A stretch of DNA of 41,220 nt from CAYOEJ01 sp964403015 (GTDB taxonomy: Bacteria > Actinomycetota > Actinomycetes > Actinomycetales > Actinomycetaceae): the NCBI GenBank assembly GCA_964403015.1, contig CAYOEJ010000013.1, positions 1-41,220 of the forward strand, written 5' to 3'. Numbering within the stretch: position 1 is the first letter of the stretch; each line of letters opens with the position of its first letter. Of the stretch, positions 33,046 to 40,883 are shown piece after piece. The position numbers and the translations under genes are program-made. The notes under the pieces are model-generated. The model searched no databases, had not been told where the DNA came from, and saw only the letters and a list, made by a program, of their open reading frames with translations.

Positions 33046-36000
33046 TGGACTATGCCGAACTCCATGTTCACTCTGCGTACAGTTTTCTCGATGGCGCTTC
33101 GATGCCCGAGGAGCTGGTCAAGCGCGCTGTCGAACTAGAACTAAGCGCACTGGCTATCACTGATCACGACGGCCTGCCCGGCGTCGTCCAGCTTGCCACC
33201 GCAGCTAGGCAGTGCGGAATGCCTACGGTCATCGGTTCTGAGATTTCTTTGCCGTGGGACGGAAAAGATCTTTCCCCCGTGCGTGCGGGGCAAAGAGATC
33301 CGGATGCCGCTCATCTGCTTGTCCTTGCTCGTCATGCAGATGGGTACCGCAGCCTATCTCATGCCATTGGTACGGCCATGCTTGACTCGGGAGTGAAGGG
33401 CCAAGCACGCTACACTCTCGAGGCCTTGGCAGAAGCGGGGAGCGGAAGGTGGCAGATCCTCACCGGCTGTAGAAAGGGGCACGTGCGCAAAGCCTTGGAG
33501 GAAAGCCCCGGCATATGGGCTAAAGATGCCGCCCGGCAGCAACTCGATCGCCTAACTGTCCTCTTCGGCAAGGAGAATGTGGCAGTTGAAATCACTCACA
33601 GCGGTCAGCCGCTCGACCGCGAAAGAAACGCGGTACTTGCTGAACTTGCAAAGGAAAAGAGACTTGACCTTGTGGCTACAAACAATGTCCACATGGCAAG
33701 GATGAGGGATGCGCCTGTAGTAGACGTTTTGGCAGCAACAAGATCAAACCGCACACTTGAGCAAATGCGGGCGTGGCTTCCTTCATGGCCAGCCTGTTTG
33801 AGGTCTGCTCAAGAGATGTATCAACTGCATGGGGACCATCCATATGCTGTAGAAAATGCAGCTCGGATCGCAGGAGAGTGCTCTTTCGACCTTTCATTGG
33901 TCGCGCCAAATCTGCCGCCATTTCCAGTGCCTGAGAACCACACTGAAGCTAGCTGGCTACGTAATTTGACAGAAGAAAAAGCAGCTCAGCGGTATGGACC
34001 ACGTGGACCATTAAACGTGGAGGCGTGGTCGAAGATTGACCACGAACTAGACGTCATCTGCCAGCTCGGATTTCCCGGATACTTCCTCATCGTTCACGAG
34101 ATCGTTGATTTTTGCCATACCAACAACATTTGGTGTCAAGGTCGTGGCTCTGCGGCTAACTCGGCAGTGTGTTTCGCTTTGGGTATTACGGCTGTGGATG
34201 CCGTCCGGCACAAAATGCTATTCGAACGTTTTCTCTCTCCTGGCCGGTCAGGGCCACCCGATATCGACGTAGATATTGAAGCCGCCCGCCGCGAGGAAGT
34301 TATTCAGCATATTTATGAGCGTTACGACCGTCAGCACGCTGCGCAGGTGGCAAACGTCATCACGTATCGTCCACGGTCGGCTATCCGAGACGCAGCCAGA
34401 GCCCTCGGGTATGAGATCGGCCAAGCAGATCGCTGGTCAAGGGCCGTGGAGAGAAATCTAGAGAGTAGTCAGAAGCAAGCGCCTGCAGGCTTTGCGCAGA
34501 AGTGGGCATTGAGCGAAGACATGCCCGAGGACGTTTCAGCTATCGCTTCCCGATTACAAAAACTACCTAGGCATTTGGGAATTCACTCCGGGGGAATGGT
34601 CTTATGCGATCGCCCAGTCATTGACGTGTGTCCCGCCGGTTGGGCCACGATGCCGGGAAGGACTGTTCTTCAATGGGACAAGGACGATTGCGCGGAAGCC
34701 GGCCTCGTCAAGTTTGACCTGCTCGGATTGGGCATGCTCACCGCGTTACGGCTGGGTTTTGATGAACTTACCCAGAGGGGGATTCGCGGTATTGATGGGC
34801 GCAGCTTAGGTCTGCACAACATCGATCAACACGATGCGAAAGTTTTTGACCTGCTGTGTGCGGCGGACACCATCGGTGTCTTCCAAGTTGAATCACGTGC
34901 ACAGATGGCTACGCTCCCTCGTCTGCGACCACGAACGTTCTACGACATCGTTATTGAAGTAGCGCTGATTCGACCGGGGCCAATTCAAGGTAATTCGGTG
35001 AATCCCTATATTAATCGACGCCGGGGCAGAGAGGCTGTTACCTATCCGCATCCGCTTCTAGAAAATGCTCTCAAAAAAACGTTGGGAGTACCTCTGTTCC
35101 AAGAGCAGCTCATGCAGATTGCCATTGATGCGGCAGGATTTTCTCCATCGCAAGCAGATAGGCTTCGTAAAGCTATGGGGGCAAAGCGGAGCCACGAACG
35201 CATGGCTCAACTGCGTGAGGAACTCATGGAGGGCATGAAGTCCAAGGGGATCTCACCCGAGGTTGGTGAGGAGATCTACGAAAAGCTTCAAGCATTTGCT
35301 GACTTTGGATTCCCCGAGTCCCACTCGTTTTCCTTTGCATATCTCGTCTATGCCAGTGCGTGGTTGAAAGTGCACTATCCCGAAAACTTCTATGCGGGCC
35401 TACTTGGGGCGCAACCGATGGGCTTTTATTCACCGCAGTCCCTAGTTGCTGACGCACGTCGTCACGGAGTGAAGATTCTTCCTGTGGACGTGTGCTTCTC
35501 TCAACAGAATTCCAGCGTTGAAGAGACTTCTCCTCGCGAGATTGTCGATCCTCACCCCTTAGTCACCGTCGATTCTAGACGAGGACTCAGACTTGGACTC
35601 TCCAATGTCAAAGGCTTGGGAAAGGCGATAGAGCGAATTCTTCATGCACGCGCTGTGGCGTCCTTTGAGTCGGTGGCTGATCTTGCTCGACGCGCCGAAC
35701 TGAGCACGCGCGAACTTGAAGCACTCGCACGAGCTGACGCTTTGCAATCCCTTAATGTCGATAGGAGAGAGGGGATATGGGCAGCTGAAGCACTGTCTTT
35801 TAGCGGAATCGGTAGTGTCCAGTGGTTCCAGCCGACAATCCCAGGCACAGAAGTAGGCGCAAGAGCCCCACAGTTGCCAGCGATGAGCGAGGTAGAGAAG
35901 AATGTGGAGGATCTTCGATCTACTGGCATCTCGCCGTATTCTCACCCCTTCGACTTCATTCGGCGTGATCTTGAGGAAAGGGGAGTTTATAAAATTTCAG

Positions 36001-36296
36001 ATGCAACTAGAGCGCGGGTAGGTGAACGAATATGGGTTGCTGGAATTGTCACGCATCGCCAGCGGCCCCACACTGCCGCTGGAATCACCTTCCTCTCTCT
36101 AGAAGATGAAACCGGGCTACTTAACGTCGTATGTTCTGTCGGTTTGTGGCAGCGTTACCGAACCGTTTTGAGAAGCTCTCAGGGGCTGATTGTTCGTGGC
36201 ATGGTCGAGCGCGCTGATGGCGTGACGAACTTTGTGGCCGATGGGGCAGAGGAACTACCACTCAAGGTTGCACTCCCATCGAGGGATTTCAGATGA
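33045..36296 (+). CDS. dnaE2: Error-prone DNA polymerase DnaE2 (ImuC)
   Basis: ATG 33045 (begins MDYAELHVHSAYSFLDGAS) gives 1083 residues, the usual DnaE2 length. Domains: PHP (about 1-280, HVHSAYSFLDG and ITDHDG), C-family polymerase core with PDIDVD catalytic acids Asp406, 408 and 410, GRGSAANSAVCFALGIT before it, then KPL-type fingers, a tandem HhH-like region and a C-terminal OB fold (VWVAGIVTHRQRP, from about 1000). DnaE2 performs translesion synthesis with ImuA'/ImuB after damage. Regulated with them by the LexA box at 30742. It is the last gene; no clear terminator in the 91 nt after it. Confidence 0.96.
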   Translation: MDYAELHVHSAYSFLDGASMPEELVKRAVELELSALAITDHDGLPGVVQLATAARQCGMPTVIGSEISLPWDGKDLSPVRAGQRDPDAAHLLVLARHADGYRSLSHAIGTAMLDSGVKGQARYTLEALAEAGSGRWQILTGCRKGHVRKALEESPGIWAKDAARQQLDRLTVLFGKENVAVEITHSGQPLDRERNAVLAELAKEKRLDLVATNNVHMARMRDAPVVDVLAATRSNRTLEQMRAWLPSWPACLRSAQEMYQLHGDHPYAVENAARIAGECSFDLSLVAPNLPPFPVPENHTEASWLRNLTEEKAAQRYGPRGPLNVEAWSKIDHELDVICQLGFPGYFLIVHEIVDFCHTNNIWCQGRGSAANSAVCFALGITAVDAVRHKMLFERFLSPGRSGPPDIDVDIEAARREEVIQHIYERYDRQHAAQVANVITYRPRSAIRDAARALGYEIGQADRWSRAVERNLESSQKQAPAGFAQKWALSEDMPEDVSAIASRLQKLPRHLGIHSGGMVLCDRPVIDVCPAGWATMPGRTVLQWDKDDCAEAGLVKFDLLGLGMLTALRLGFDELTQRGIRGIDGRSLGLHNIDQHDAKVFDLLCAADTIGVFQVESRAQMATLPRLRPRTFYDIVIEVALIRPGPIQGNSVNPYINRRRGREAVTYPHPLLENALKKTLGVPLFQEQLMQIAIDAAGFSPSQADRLRKAMGAKRSHERMAQLREELMEGMKSKGISPEVGEEIYEKLQAFADFGFPESHSFSFAYLVYASAWLKVHYPENFYAGLLGAQPMGFYSPQSLVADARRHGVKILPVDVCFSQQNSSVEETSPREIVDPHPLVTVDSRRGLRLGLSNVKGLGKAIERILHARAVASFESVADLARRAELSTRELEALARADALQSLNVDRREGIWAAEALSFSGIGSVQWFQPTIPGTEVGARAPQLPAMSEVEKNVEDLRSTGISPYSHPFDFIRRDLEERGVYKISDATRARVGERIWVAGIVTHRQRPHTAAGITFLSLEDETGLLNVVCSVGLWQRYRTVLRSSQGLIVRGMVERADGVTNFVADGAEELPLKVALPSRDFR

Positions 36297-36374
36297 TCGA
36301 TTTCCTCCGCCCACACCGATCAGCGGCCACTCGCCGCACGTCGGAACACAAACTCAGGCAAGGCAATAATCGGA

Positions 36375-36390
36375 TAGAGTCCACACTATG
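36375..36390 (+). promoter_or_regulatory. -10 element TAGAGT for leaderless MFS gene
   Basis: TAGAGT (36375-36380) is followed by 7 nt and ATG 36388. No purine-rich ribosome site lies between. Confidence 0.6.
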
Positions 36391-37602
36391 AGCACGGCGG
36401 GGGATCCTGACCACGAGGAACTAATTAAGAAGGGCAGTCCCGAATACCAGAGGACACTCATAGCAGTCTTCTGCATCGGTGTGGCTGTCATGACCATGTT
36501 GTATTCGGTCCAGCCTATCCTCCGAACGGTTGGTCAAGAGTTTGAGGTGCCGGCAACTCAGACCGCGTTCCTCATGTCTGCCACCACGTTGACGATCGCA
36601 ACTTTTGTCTTAGCCTGGGGTGTGCTGGCAGGTCGAATAGGTGAGCGCCCGGTCATCATGGGTGGGCTCATTCTGTCCGTCCTTGCCTCCCTCCTGCTAC
36701 CACTCGCTCAGGACTGGACGATGTTGGTAGCTATCCGTGCGCTTCAGGGAGTTGCTATCGCAGGCCCAGCCGCGGCAACACTCGCATGGATCTCCAGCAA
36801 CATTCACGTTATTTCCATAGCGAAGGTCTCTGGGATCTACATTGCGGCCACCACGGTTGGCGGAATGCTGGGACGAATTCTGTCGGGATTTGTTACGGAC
36901 CTTTTCACTTGGCGTGTAGGTACTTTTAGCGTCGCGGTATTCGGTACTGTTCTCGCGCTCGTTGCCTATTTCTTACTTCCACAAAGAGGACGACGACGGT
37001 GGCGCGAGAAAGCTGCCCTGCATGCTCAACGAGCACCGGACTCCCGATGGAAGAAGAAGCAGCGAATTCTTTCTTACATGTTCGGATTCGTGGGCATGGT
37101 GATGTTCGTTGGAACCTTTAACGTGCTGGGGTACCGGGTTGCAGAGGATCCATGGAATCTAGGTCCGGGCATCGGCTCGATGTTCTTCCTGTCTTATCTC
37201 TCAGGAACATTTTCGTCATCGAAGGCCGGTGACTTTTTGGCTCGCTGGGATACTCGAACAGTCATGTTTTTCGGGTATGCCACAATGGCGGTCGGTCTCG
37301 TCCTCACACTGCCAACTAACGTATTGACGCTATGGGCGGGATTGTTAATTTTCTGTGCTGGATTCTTCGGCATACACTCAATCGCCTCGGCGCGAGCATC
37401 ATACTTCCACCCGAATCATGGTAGGGGCTCAGGCATCTACCTTTTAAGCTACTACCTTGGATCATCCGTGGGGTCGGTCGCCTTTGGCCTTGCTTGGGAT
37501 CAGGGCCAGTGGAATGGCACCATGATTGCGGCGGGTGTGTCAATGGTGGTTCTGTTCCCAATTCTTTTTTCAGTATCCAATCGACAGCCAGATCAAGGTT
37601 AA
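36388..37602 (+). CDS. MFS transporter (YnfM-like)
   Basis: A 404-residue major facilitator with about 12 hydrophobic helices. The helix 2-3 loop reads VLAGRIGERPVIMGG, the MFS motif A region, and a central basic loop (QRGRRRWREKAALHAQRAPDSRWKKKQ, about 201-227) divides the halves. The N-terminus is 29 cytosolic residues rich in charges. It resembles the YnfM/arabinose-efflux-like group; the substrate is unknown. Upstream lies the SOS operon, but a separate -10 argues for independent transcription. Confidence 0.87.
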   Translation: MSTAGDPDHEELIKKGSPEYQRTLIAVFCIGVAVMTMLYSVQPILRTVGQEFEVPATQTAFLMSATTLTIATFVLAWGVLAGRIGERPVIMGGLILSVLASLLLPLAQDWTMLVAIRALQGVAIAGPAAATLAWISSNIHVISIAKVSGIYIAATTVGGMLGRILSGFVTDLFTWRVGTFSVAVFGTVLALVAYFLLPQRGRRRWREKAALHAQRAPDSRWKKKQRILSYMFGFVGMVMFVGTFNVLGYRVAEDPWNLGPGIGSMFFLSYLSGTFSSSKAGDFLARWDTRTVMFFGYATMAVGLVLTLPTNVLTLWAGLLIFCAGFFGIHSIASARASYFHPNHGRGSGIYLLSYYLGSSVGSVAFGLAWDQGQWNGTMIAAGVSMVVLFPILFSVSNRQPDQG

Positions 37603-37632
37603 GATAGAGACCACCTAGAGAAAGGCAGCGTA

Positions 37633-38094
37633 ATGGGAAGAATGCGACTCCTCCTGAAGCTCGCTACGGTTGCTGGCCCGGCCGTATATAACGTCATCAG
37701 GAATTATGGACCACAGCTTAAACGCATGATGGACGAGAATCCTGAACTTTTTGAAAAGGTGAAGGATCGTCTTACCACCATCGTTTCGGCTGGTAAGGCT
37801 AAGACGGGCACCAAAGCCATTTCTCACCGCGTAGAGGTGTTGCGCGATCAGGTGACATACCTTTACGCCTCTGCCAACTCGGTTGCTATGGCTGAGCAGG
37901 CAAGCCAGTGGAGAGCCGAACTCGACAGCATCGAAAAGGTAATTCCCGTACTTGATGCCATGAGCACCAAGGCTCGTCGCGATAAAAAGCGCGGCCTAGA
38001 AAAACAATTAGATGAACTTTCAGCCAAGATTCTCGCTGCGACTCTCGAAGATGATATCGAGGACGCCGAGGTCGTTGATGGTGAGGAAAAATAA
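37633..38094 (+). CDS. Uncharacterised 153-residue alpha-helical protein
   Basis: ATG 37633 has GAAAGG 9-14 nt upstream. The product begins with a basic, mildly hydrophobic helix (MGRMRLLLKLATVAGPAVYNVIRNYGPQLKRMM), then charged helices (RDQVTYLYASANSVAMAEQASQWRAELDSIE near 69) and ends in an acidic tail (LEDDIEDAEVVDGEEK). It has no clear signal or transmembrane segment and may bind membrane or RNA through its basic end. I do not recognise a family. Its TAA shares a base with the next ATG, so the two genes are coupled; it starts 30 nt after the MFS gene. Confidence 0.75.
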   Translation: MGRMRLLLKLATVAGPAVYNVIRNYGPQLKRMMDENPELFEKVKDRLTTIVSAGKAKTGTKAISHRVEVLRDQVTYLYASANSVAMAEQASQWRAELDSIEKVIPVLDAMSTKARRDKKRGLEKQLDELSAKILAATLEDDIEDAEVVDGEEK

Positions 38095-39269
38095 TGAATC
38101 AAGATTCCACGCAGCATCCTGAGGATGCAACCGGTTCGGAAGAATTCACCGACGTGCACAACGCCGAAGGATCCTCCGAATCGGGTCAAACCGAGTCACT
38201 AAACGGCGCCGATCGCGCCGAAAGATCTGCCGAGGATCAGTCTCACTTCCAGATGGATGACGAATCTGCGCGCCCTAGCCAGCAAGATTCGGGTGTGAAC
38301 GGACAACCTGCGAGCCAGTACAGCGGCTCAGGTTACGGACCCTCCGGCGATTCCGCCTACCAAGACAGTACCCAAGGATATCCAAATAATGCGCAGGGAT
38401 ATCTTGGAAACCAGAATTTCCATGGCAACCAGGGGAATTACCCGGGCTACCAACAGCAGGGTTATCAGCAGCAGGGGTACCAACAGCAGTATGGGCAGAA
38501 TCCATCAGGTTACGGTAATCCTTCGCAGAACTATGGACATGGTGAACAGGGCGGGATGTTCTCGCAGCCTCACCAGTATGGCAATCCGACGTCGACGCAC
38601 GGACAGCTCGGCGGCGTTCAGCAGGGCTGGGGCCAACAGGGAGATCCACGCCAGAACATGGTTCACGGCGGGGCCTACGGTCAGGCAAACAACTTCCAGC
38701 AAGGTGGCGGGCACCCGAGCGCGGGGCAGCAGTACTACTTTGGAACACCGAATGCCTACCCTGGACGCTCAGCTGCCGCCACGAATTCGCTAGCAAAGGC
38801 GGGCTCGGCACTATCGATCATCGGACTGATTACGGCAATCGCGTCCCTCTTCCTGCCATTCATCTCAGGAAACGACGCCGTATTCCTCTCGTCTACTGGC
38901 GAGAGCATCGACGGCTCTTATATGACGTCTGCAATCTTCAGTGACCGACTCATGGGTATATCGCTTGTGGTCGTCTCATTGATTGCAATTGGGGCTCTGG
39001 TGTACTTCACGTGGATTCGCAAGAACCTCGATCGCACAGCTTCGATTGGAGTAGGAGTAGCGTCAATTGCAGCAGGAATCTTCGTGCTGGTCTTCGCTCT
39101 CATCTACTTCTTCGACCCCATGCTCGGAGACGCGTATGATTTGGGAGCCTCGCGAGGCTTTGCTCAGTACCTGTTCCTCCTTGCAGGCCTGGCAATCATT
39201 ATCGGTGGCATTCTGTTCCTTCTCGGAGCACGTAAGGCCCACGCACACGAACATCCAACACAGGGCTAA
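38094..39269 (+). CDS. Membrane protein with Gln/Gly/Tyr-rich disordered N-terminus
   Basis: A 391-residue protein in two parts. Residues 1-225 are low-complexity: acidic at first (QHPEDATGSEEFTD), then Gln, Gly, Tyr and Asn repeats such as GYQQQGYQQQGYQQQYGQ near 118-140. Residues 226-385 have four hydrophobic segments (ALSIIGLITAIASLFLPF, GISLVVVSLIAIGALVYF, IGVGVASIAAGIFVLVFALIYFF, YLFLLAGLAIIIGGILFLLGA) typical of small four-helix membrane proteins. The tail is His-rich (AHAHEHPTQG). The N-terminus resembles prion-like, phase-separating domains, but this is inference. Its stop overlaps the convergent MazG-like gene by 4 nt. Confidence 0.8.
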   Translation: MNQDSTQHPEDATGSEEFTDVHNAEGSSESGQTESLNGADRAERSAEDQSHFQMDDESARPSQQDSGVNGQPASQYSGSGYGPSGDSAYQDSTQGYPNNAQGYLGNQNFHGNQGNYPGYQQQGYQQQGYQQQYGQNPSGYGNPSQNYGHGEQGGMFSQPHQYGNPTSTHGQLGGVQQGWGQQGDPRQNMVHGGAYGQANNFQQGGGHPSAGQQYYFGTPNAYPGRSAAATNSLAKAGSALSIIGLITAIASLFLPFISGNDAVFLSSTGESIDGSYMTSAIFSDRLMGISLVVVSLIAIGALVYFTWIRKNLDRTASIGVGVASIAAGIFVLVFALIYFFDPMLGDAYDLGASRGFAQYLFLLAGLAIIIGGILFLLGARKAHAHEHPTQG

Positions 39270-39760
39270 TCTAAGCCAAGAACACCTGCGATATTAGGAT
39301 CGAAGAAGTCTGGACCTTTCAGGACTTTTCCGTCTTCGCGGTAAATGGGCATCCCATCGGCACCGAGTTTGGAGAGATTCGAAGCTTGAATCTCTGCAAG
39401 AACGTCGCCCATCGGGATGCCCATTTCTAATGCCATCCCGTAGATCACGTACGTGAGGTCACCGAGCGCATCAGCAACTTCAACCGTGTCTCGCGTCCCG
39501 TCGTCGGTACCAACTGCCTGATCGAACGCAACTTCCACAATCCGACGTGCCTCGGTACCGTAAACCGCACCAGTAAGTTCCGCGAACTCTTCCGCAATGA
39601 GTCCCATACGCATGTGGACGCGATCGCGATCGACTGAGGGGCCGTCGTCGACGACGGGAAGCCCGTATGTTTCGTGGAATTGCCGCACAAGTTCTTCTGG
39701 TTTATTGGGGTCCGGAAGGGCGGATATTTGTTGAGGCTTCTCTGCGTTCATGTCAGTCAT
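39266..39760 (-). CDS. MazG-like nucleotide pyrophosphohydrolase
   Basis: A 164-residue all-alpha NTP-pyrophosphatase-fold protein: EEFAELTGAVYG (helix 1 acidic EExxE) near 57 and DTVEVADALGDLTYVIYGMALEMG near 90 (ExxD helix) supply the Mg-binding residues. Such enzymes hydrolyse (d)NTPs, perhaps damaged ones. The C-terminal KVLKGPDFFDPNIAGVLGLD is common in this subgroup. ATG 39760 is 6 nt after TAGCAT on its strand. It is convergent and overlaps the upstream membrane gene by 4 nt. Confidence 0.88.
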   Translation of the reverse strand: MTDMNAEKPQQISALPDPNKPEELVRQFHETYGLPVVDDGPSVDRDRVHMRMGLIAEEFAELTGAVYGTEARRIVEVAFDQAVGTDDGTRDTVEVADALGDLTYVIYGMALEMGIPMGDVLAEIQASNLSKLGADGMPIYREDGKVLKGPDFFDPNIAGVLGLD

Positions 39761-39772
39761 GATCCCATGCTA
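39758..39772 (-). promoter_or_regulatory. -10 element TAGCAT for leaderless MazG-like gene
   Basis: On the minus strand TAGCAT (39772-39767) is followed by 6 nt and ATG 39760. Confidence 0.55.
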
Positions 39773-39853
39773 CAAGGTGCTGGCCGCCGTACCCGGGCGA
39801 AGCACTAAGGTGCAATGTTGTCTCAAATCACACCCGATTTGGGTAGTGGCAAA

Positions 39854-39883
39854 TTGGTGCCTCACATTGAACAGTGATAGATT
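39854..39883 (+). promoter_or_regulatory. Promoter of the tRNA-Leu gene
   Basis: TTGGTG (39854-39859) and TAGATT (39878-39883) are separated by 18 nt, placing transcription about 30 nt before the mature tRNA end. Confidence 0.5.
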
Positions 39884-39921
39884 CTTACCTGTTGCTCGGA
39901 GGAAATCTCCGGCCGACACCT

Positions 39922-40006
39922 GCGCGGGTGGCGGAATAGGCAGACGCGCTAGCTTGAGGTGCTAGTCCACGTATAGTGGGTGGGGGTTCAAGTCCCCCTC
40001 CGCGCA
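39922..40006 (+). tRNA. tRNA-Leu (anticodon GAG)
   Basis: An 85-nt class II tRNA. The acceptor arm GCGCGGG pairs with TCCGCGC (one G-T pair), the anticodon stem CTAGC/GCTAG holds the loop TTGAGGT with anticodon GAG, the long variable arm is TCCACGTATAGTGGGTG, and the T arm is GGGGGTTCAAGTCCCCC. Discriminator base A at 40006; the CCA end is not encoded (CAC follows). It reads CUC and CUU codons. Confidence 0.95.
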
Positions 40007-40008
40007 CA

Positions 40009-40043
40009 AATAGGGATGTACATGCGTGTGCATCCCTATTCTT
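40009..40043 (+). terminator. Terminator of the tRNA-Leu transcript
   Basis: AATAGGGATG (40009-40018) pairs with CATCCCTATT (40031-40040), 10 bp, followed by CTTGT. The next 170 nt up to 40208 show no gene or repeat I can support. Confidence 0.8.
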
Positions 40044-40207
40044 GTATTCGTTTAATTCGGGATCCTCATTGCGCGCTGATTGGAAAACTCAGACTCCTTC
40101 TCCGTGAACAAGAATTGTTCTCGCTCCCAACCTATGCGTTTGCAAGCGCCCGGATCAATCGGTGGAATACATGACTCGTCCCACAACGGCGAATAAGCAA
40201 TTCGTCC

Positions 40208-40861
40208 CTAGGCAGAACGAAGGATCGAAACCGGATCTCGGTTAACCGCCCAACTGATTAGTGCGATTGCCGCGCAGCAGGGTACCAGCACCATAATAAT
40301 GACAACTGCACCTGTGAAAGTGATTGGTACAGGACTATACAACGTACGTGAAAGTATGTCGGCGAAGAACCCGCCAATGACAGAGCCAATGACCACTGGC
40401 AGGCTAATTCGTCCCAAAGTCAGCAGTCCAAGGTCGATTCGAGCAATTCCGAGTGCTCTTCGCCTACCTAGAACGCGACGATACAAAAGTACATAGGTGA
40501 GAGACACGATGGCGGTAAGGAAGCTACCAAGCGCAATGACAGTGAGGAGAATCGTGCGAGCAAATCCCGCATAATCGCCCGCTGTCATATCAACTACGAT
40601 CGCCAGCCCAGAGTTCTCAAAGACGAGTTCACCTTGATGACTACTCCCTAAATATGAACGAACAGCGTTTTGGATATTGGATACGTTTTGAAGCTGGTCC
40701 GACATGATGACGATTGTTCGAAATGAATCAAGGTCCTTGACGTGAACGAGGACTGAATCGGCGAAACTCTCACATCCTTGGCGCACATGCCCACCGGACA
40801 CGATAGGAATCTGTCTACCTTGATTCGTTCTAAGGCTACCTGATGGCGCTTCCCAAACCAC
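40208..40861 (-). pseudogene. C-terminal fragment of an FtsX/MacB-type ABC transporter permease
   Basis: The 217-codon frame begins at GTG 40861, directly after an in-frame TGA (40864-40862). It shows the end of an extracytoplasmic domain (VLVHVKDLDSFRTIVIMSDQL) and three membrane helices (about 100-123, 150-168 and 180-205) with the YRRVLGRRRALGIARIDLG loop, as in the last part of a permease. Intact proteins have at least 350 residues and an N-terminal helix. On the other side of the TGA the same frame stays open to 41116, and 41002-40865 reads plausibly as permease (VSLTVWEVSDTTIPYVADLG). I infer a nonsense mutation plus 5' loss. No ABC ATPase gene adjoins it. Confidence 0.6.
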
Positions 40862-40883
40862 TCAAGTAAGTAGGCTCATATCA

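Noticed and set aside
39980..40174. 64-codon forward frame after tRNA-Leu
   Set aside because: It begins inside the tRNA and crosses its terminator; no ribosome site or protein-like features.
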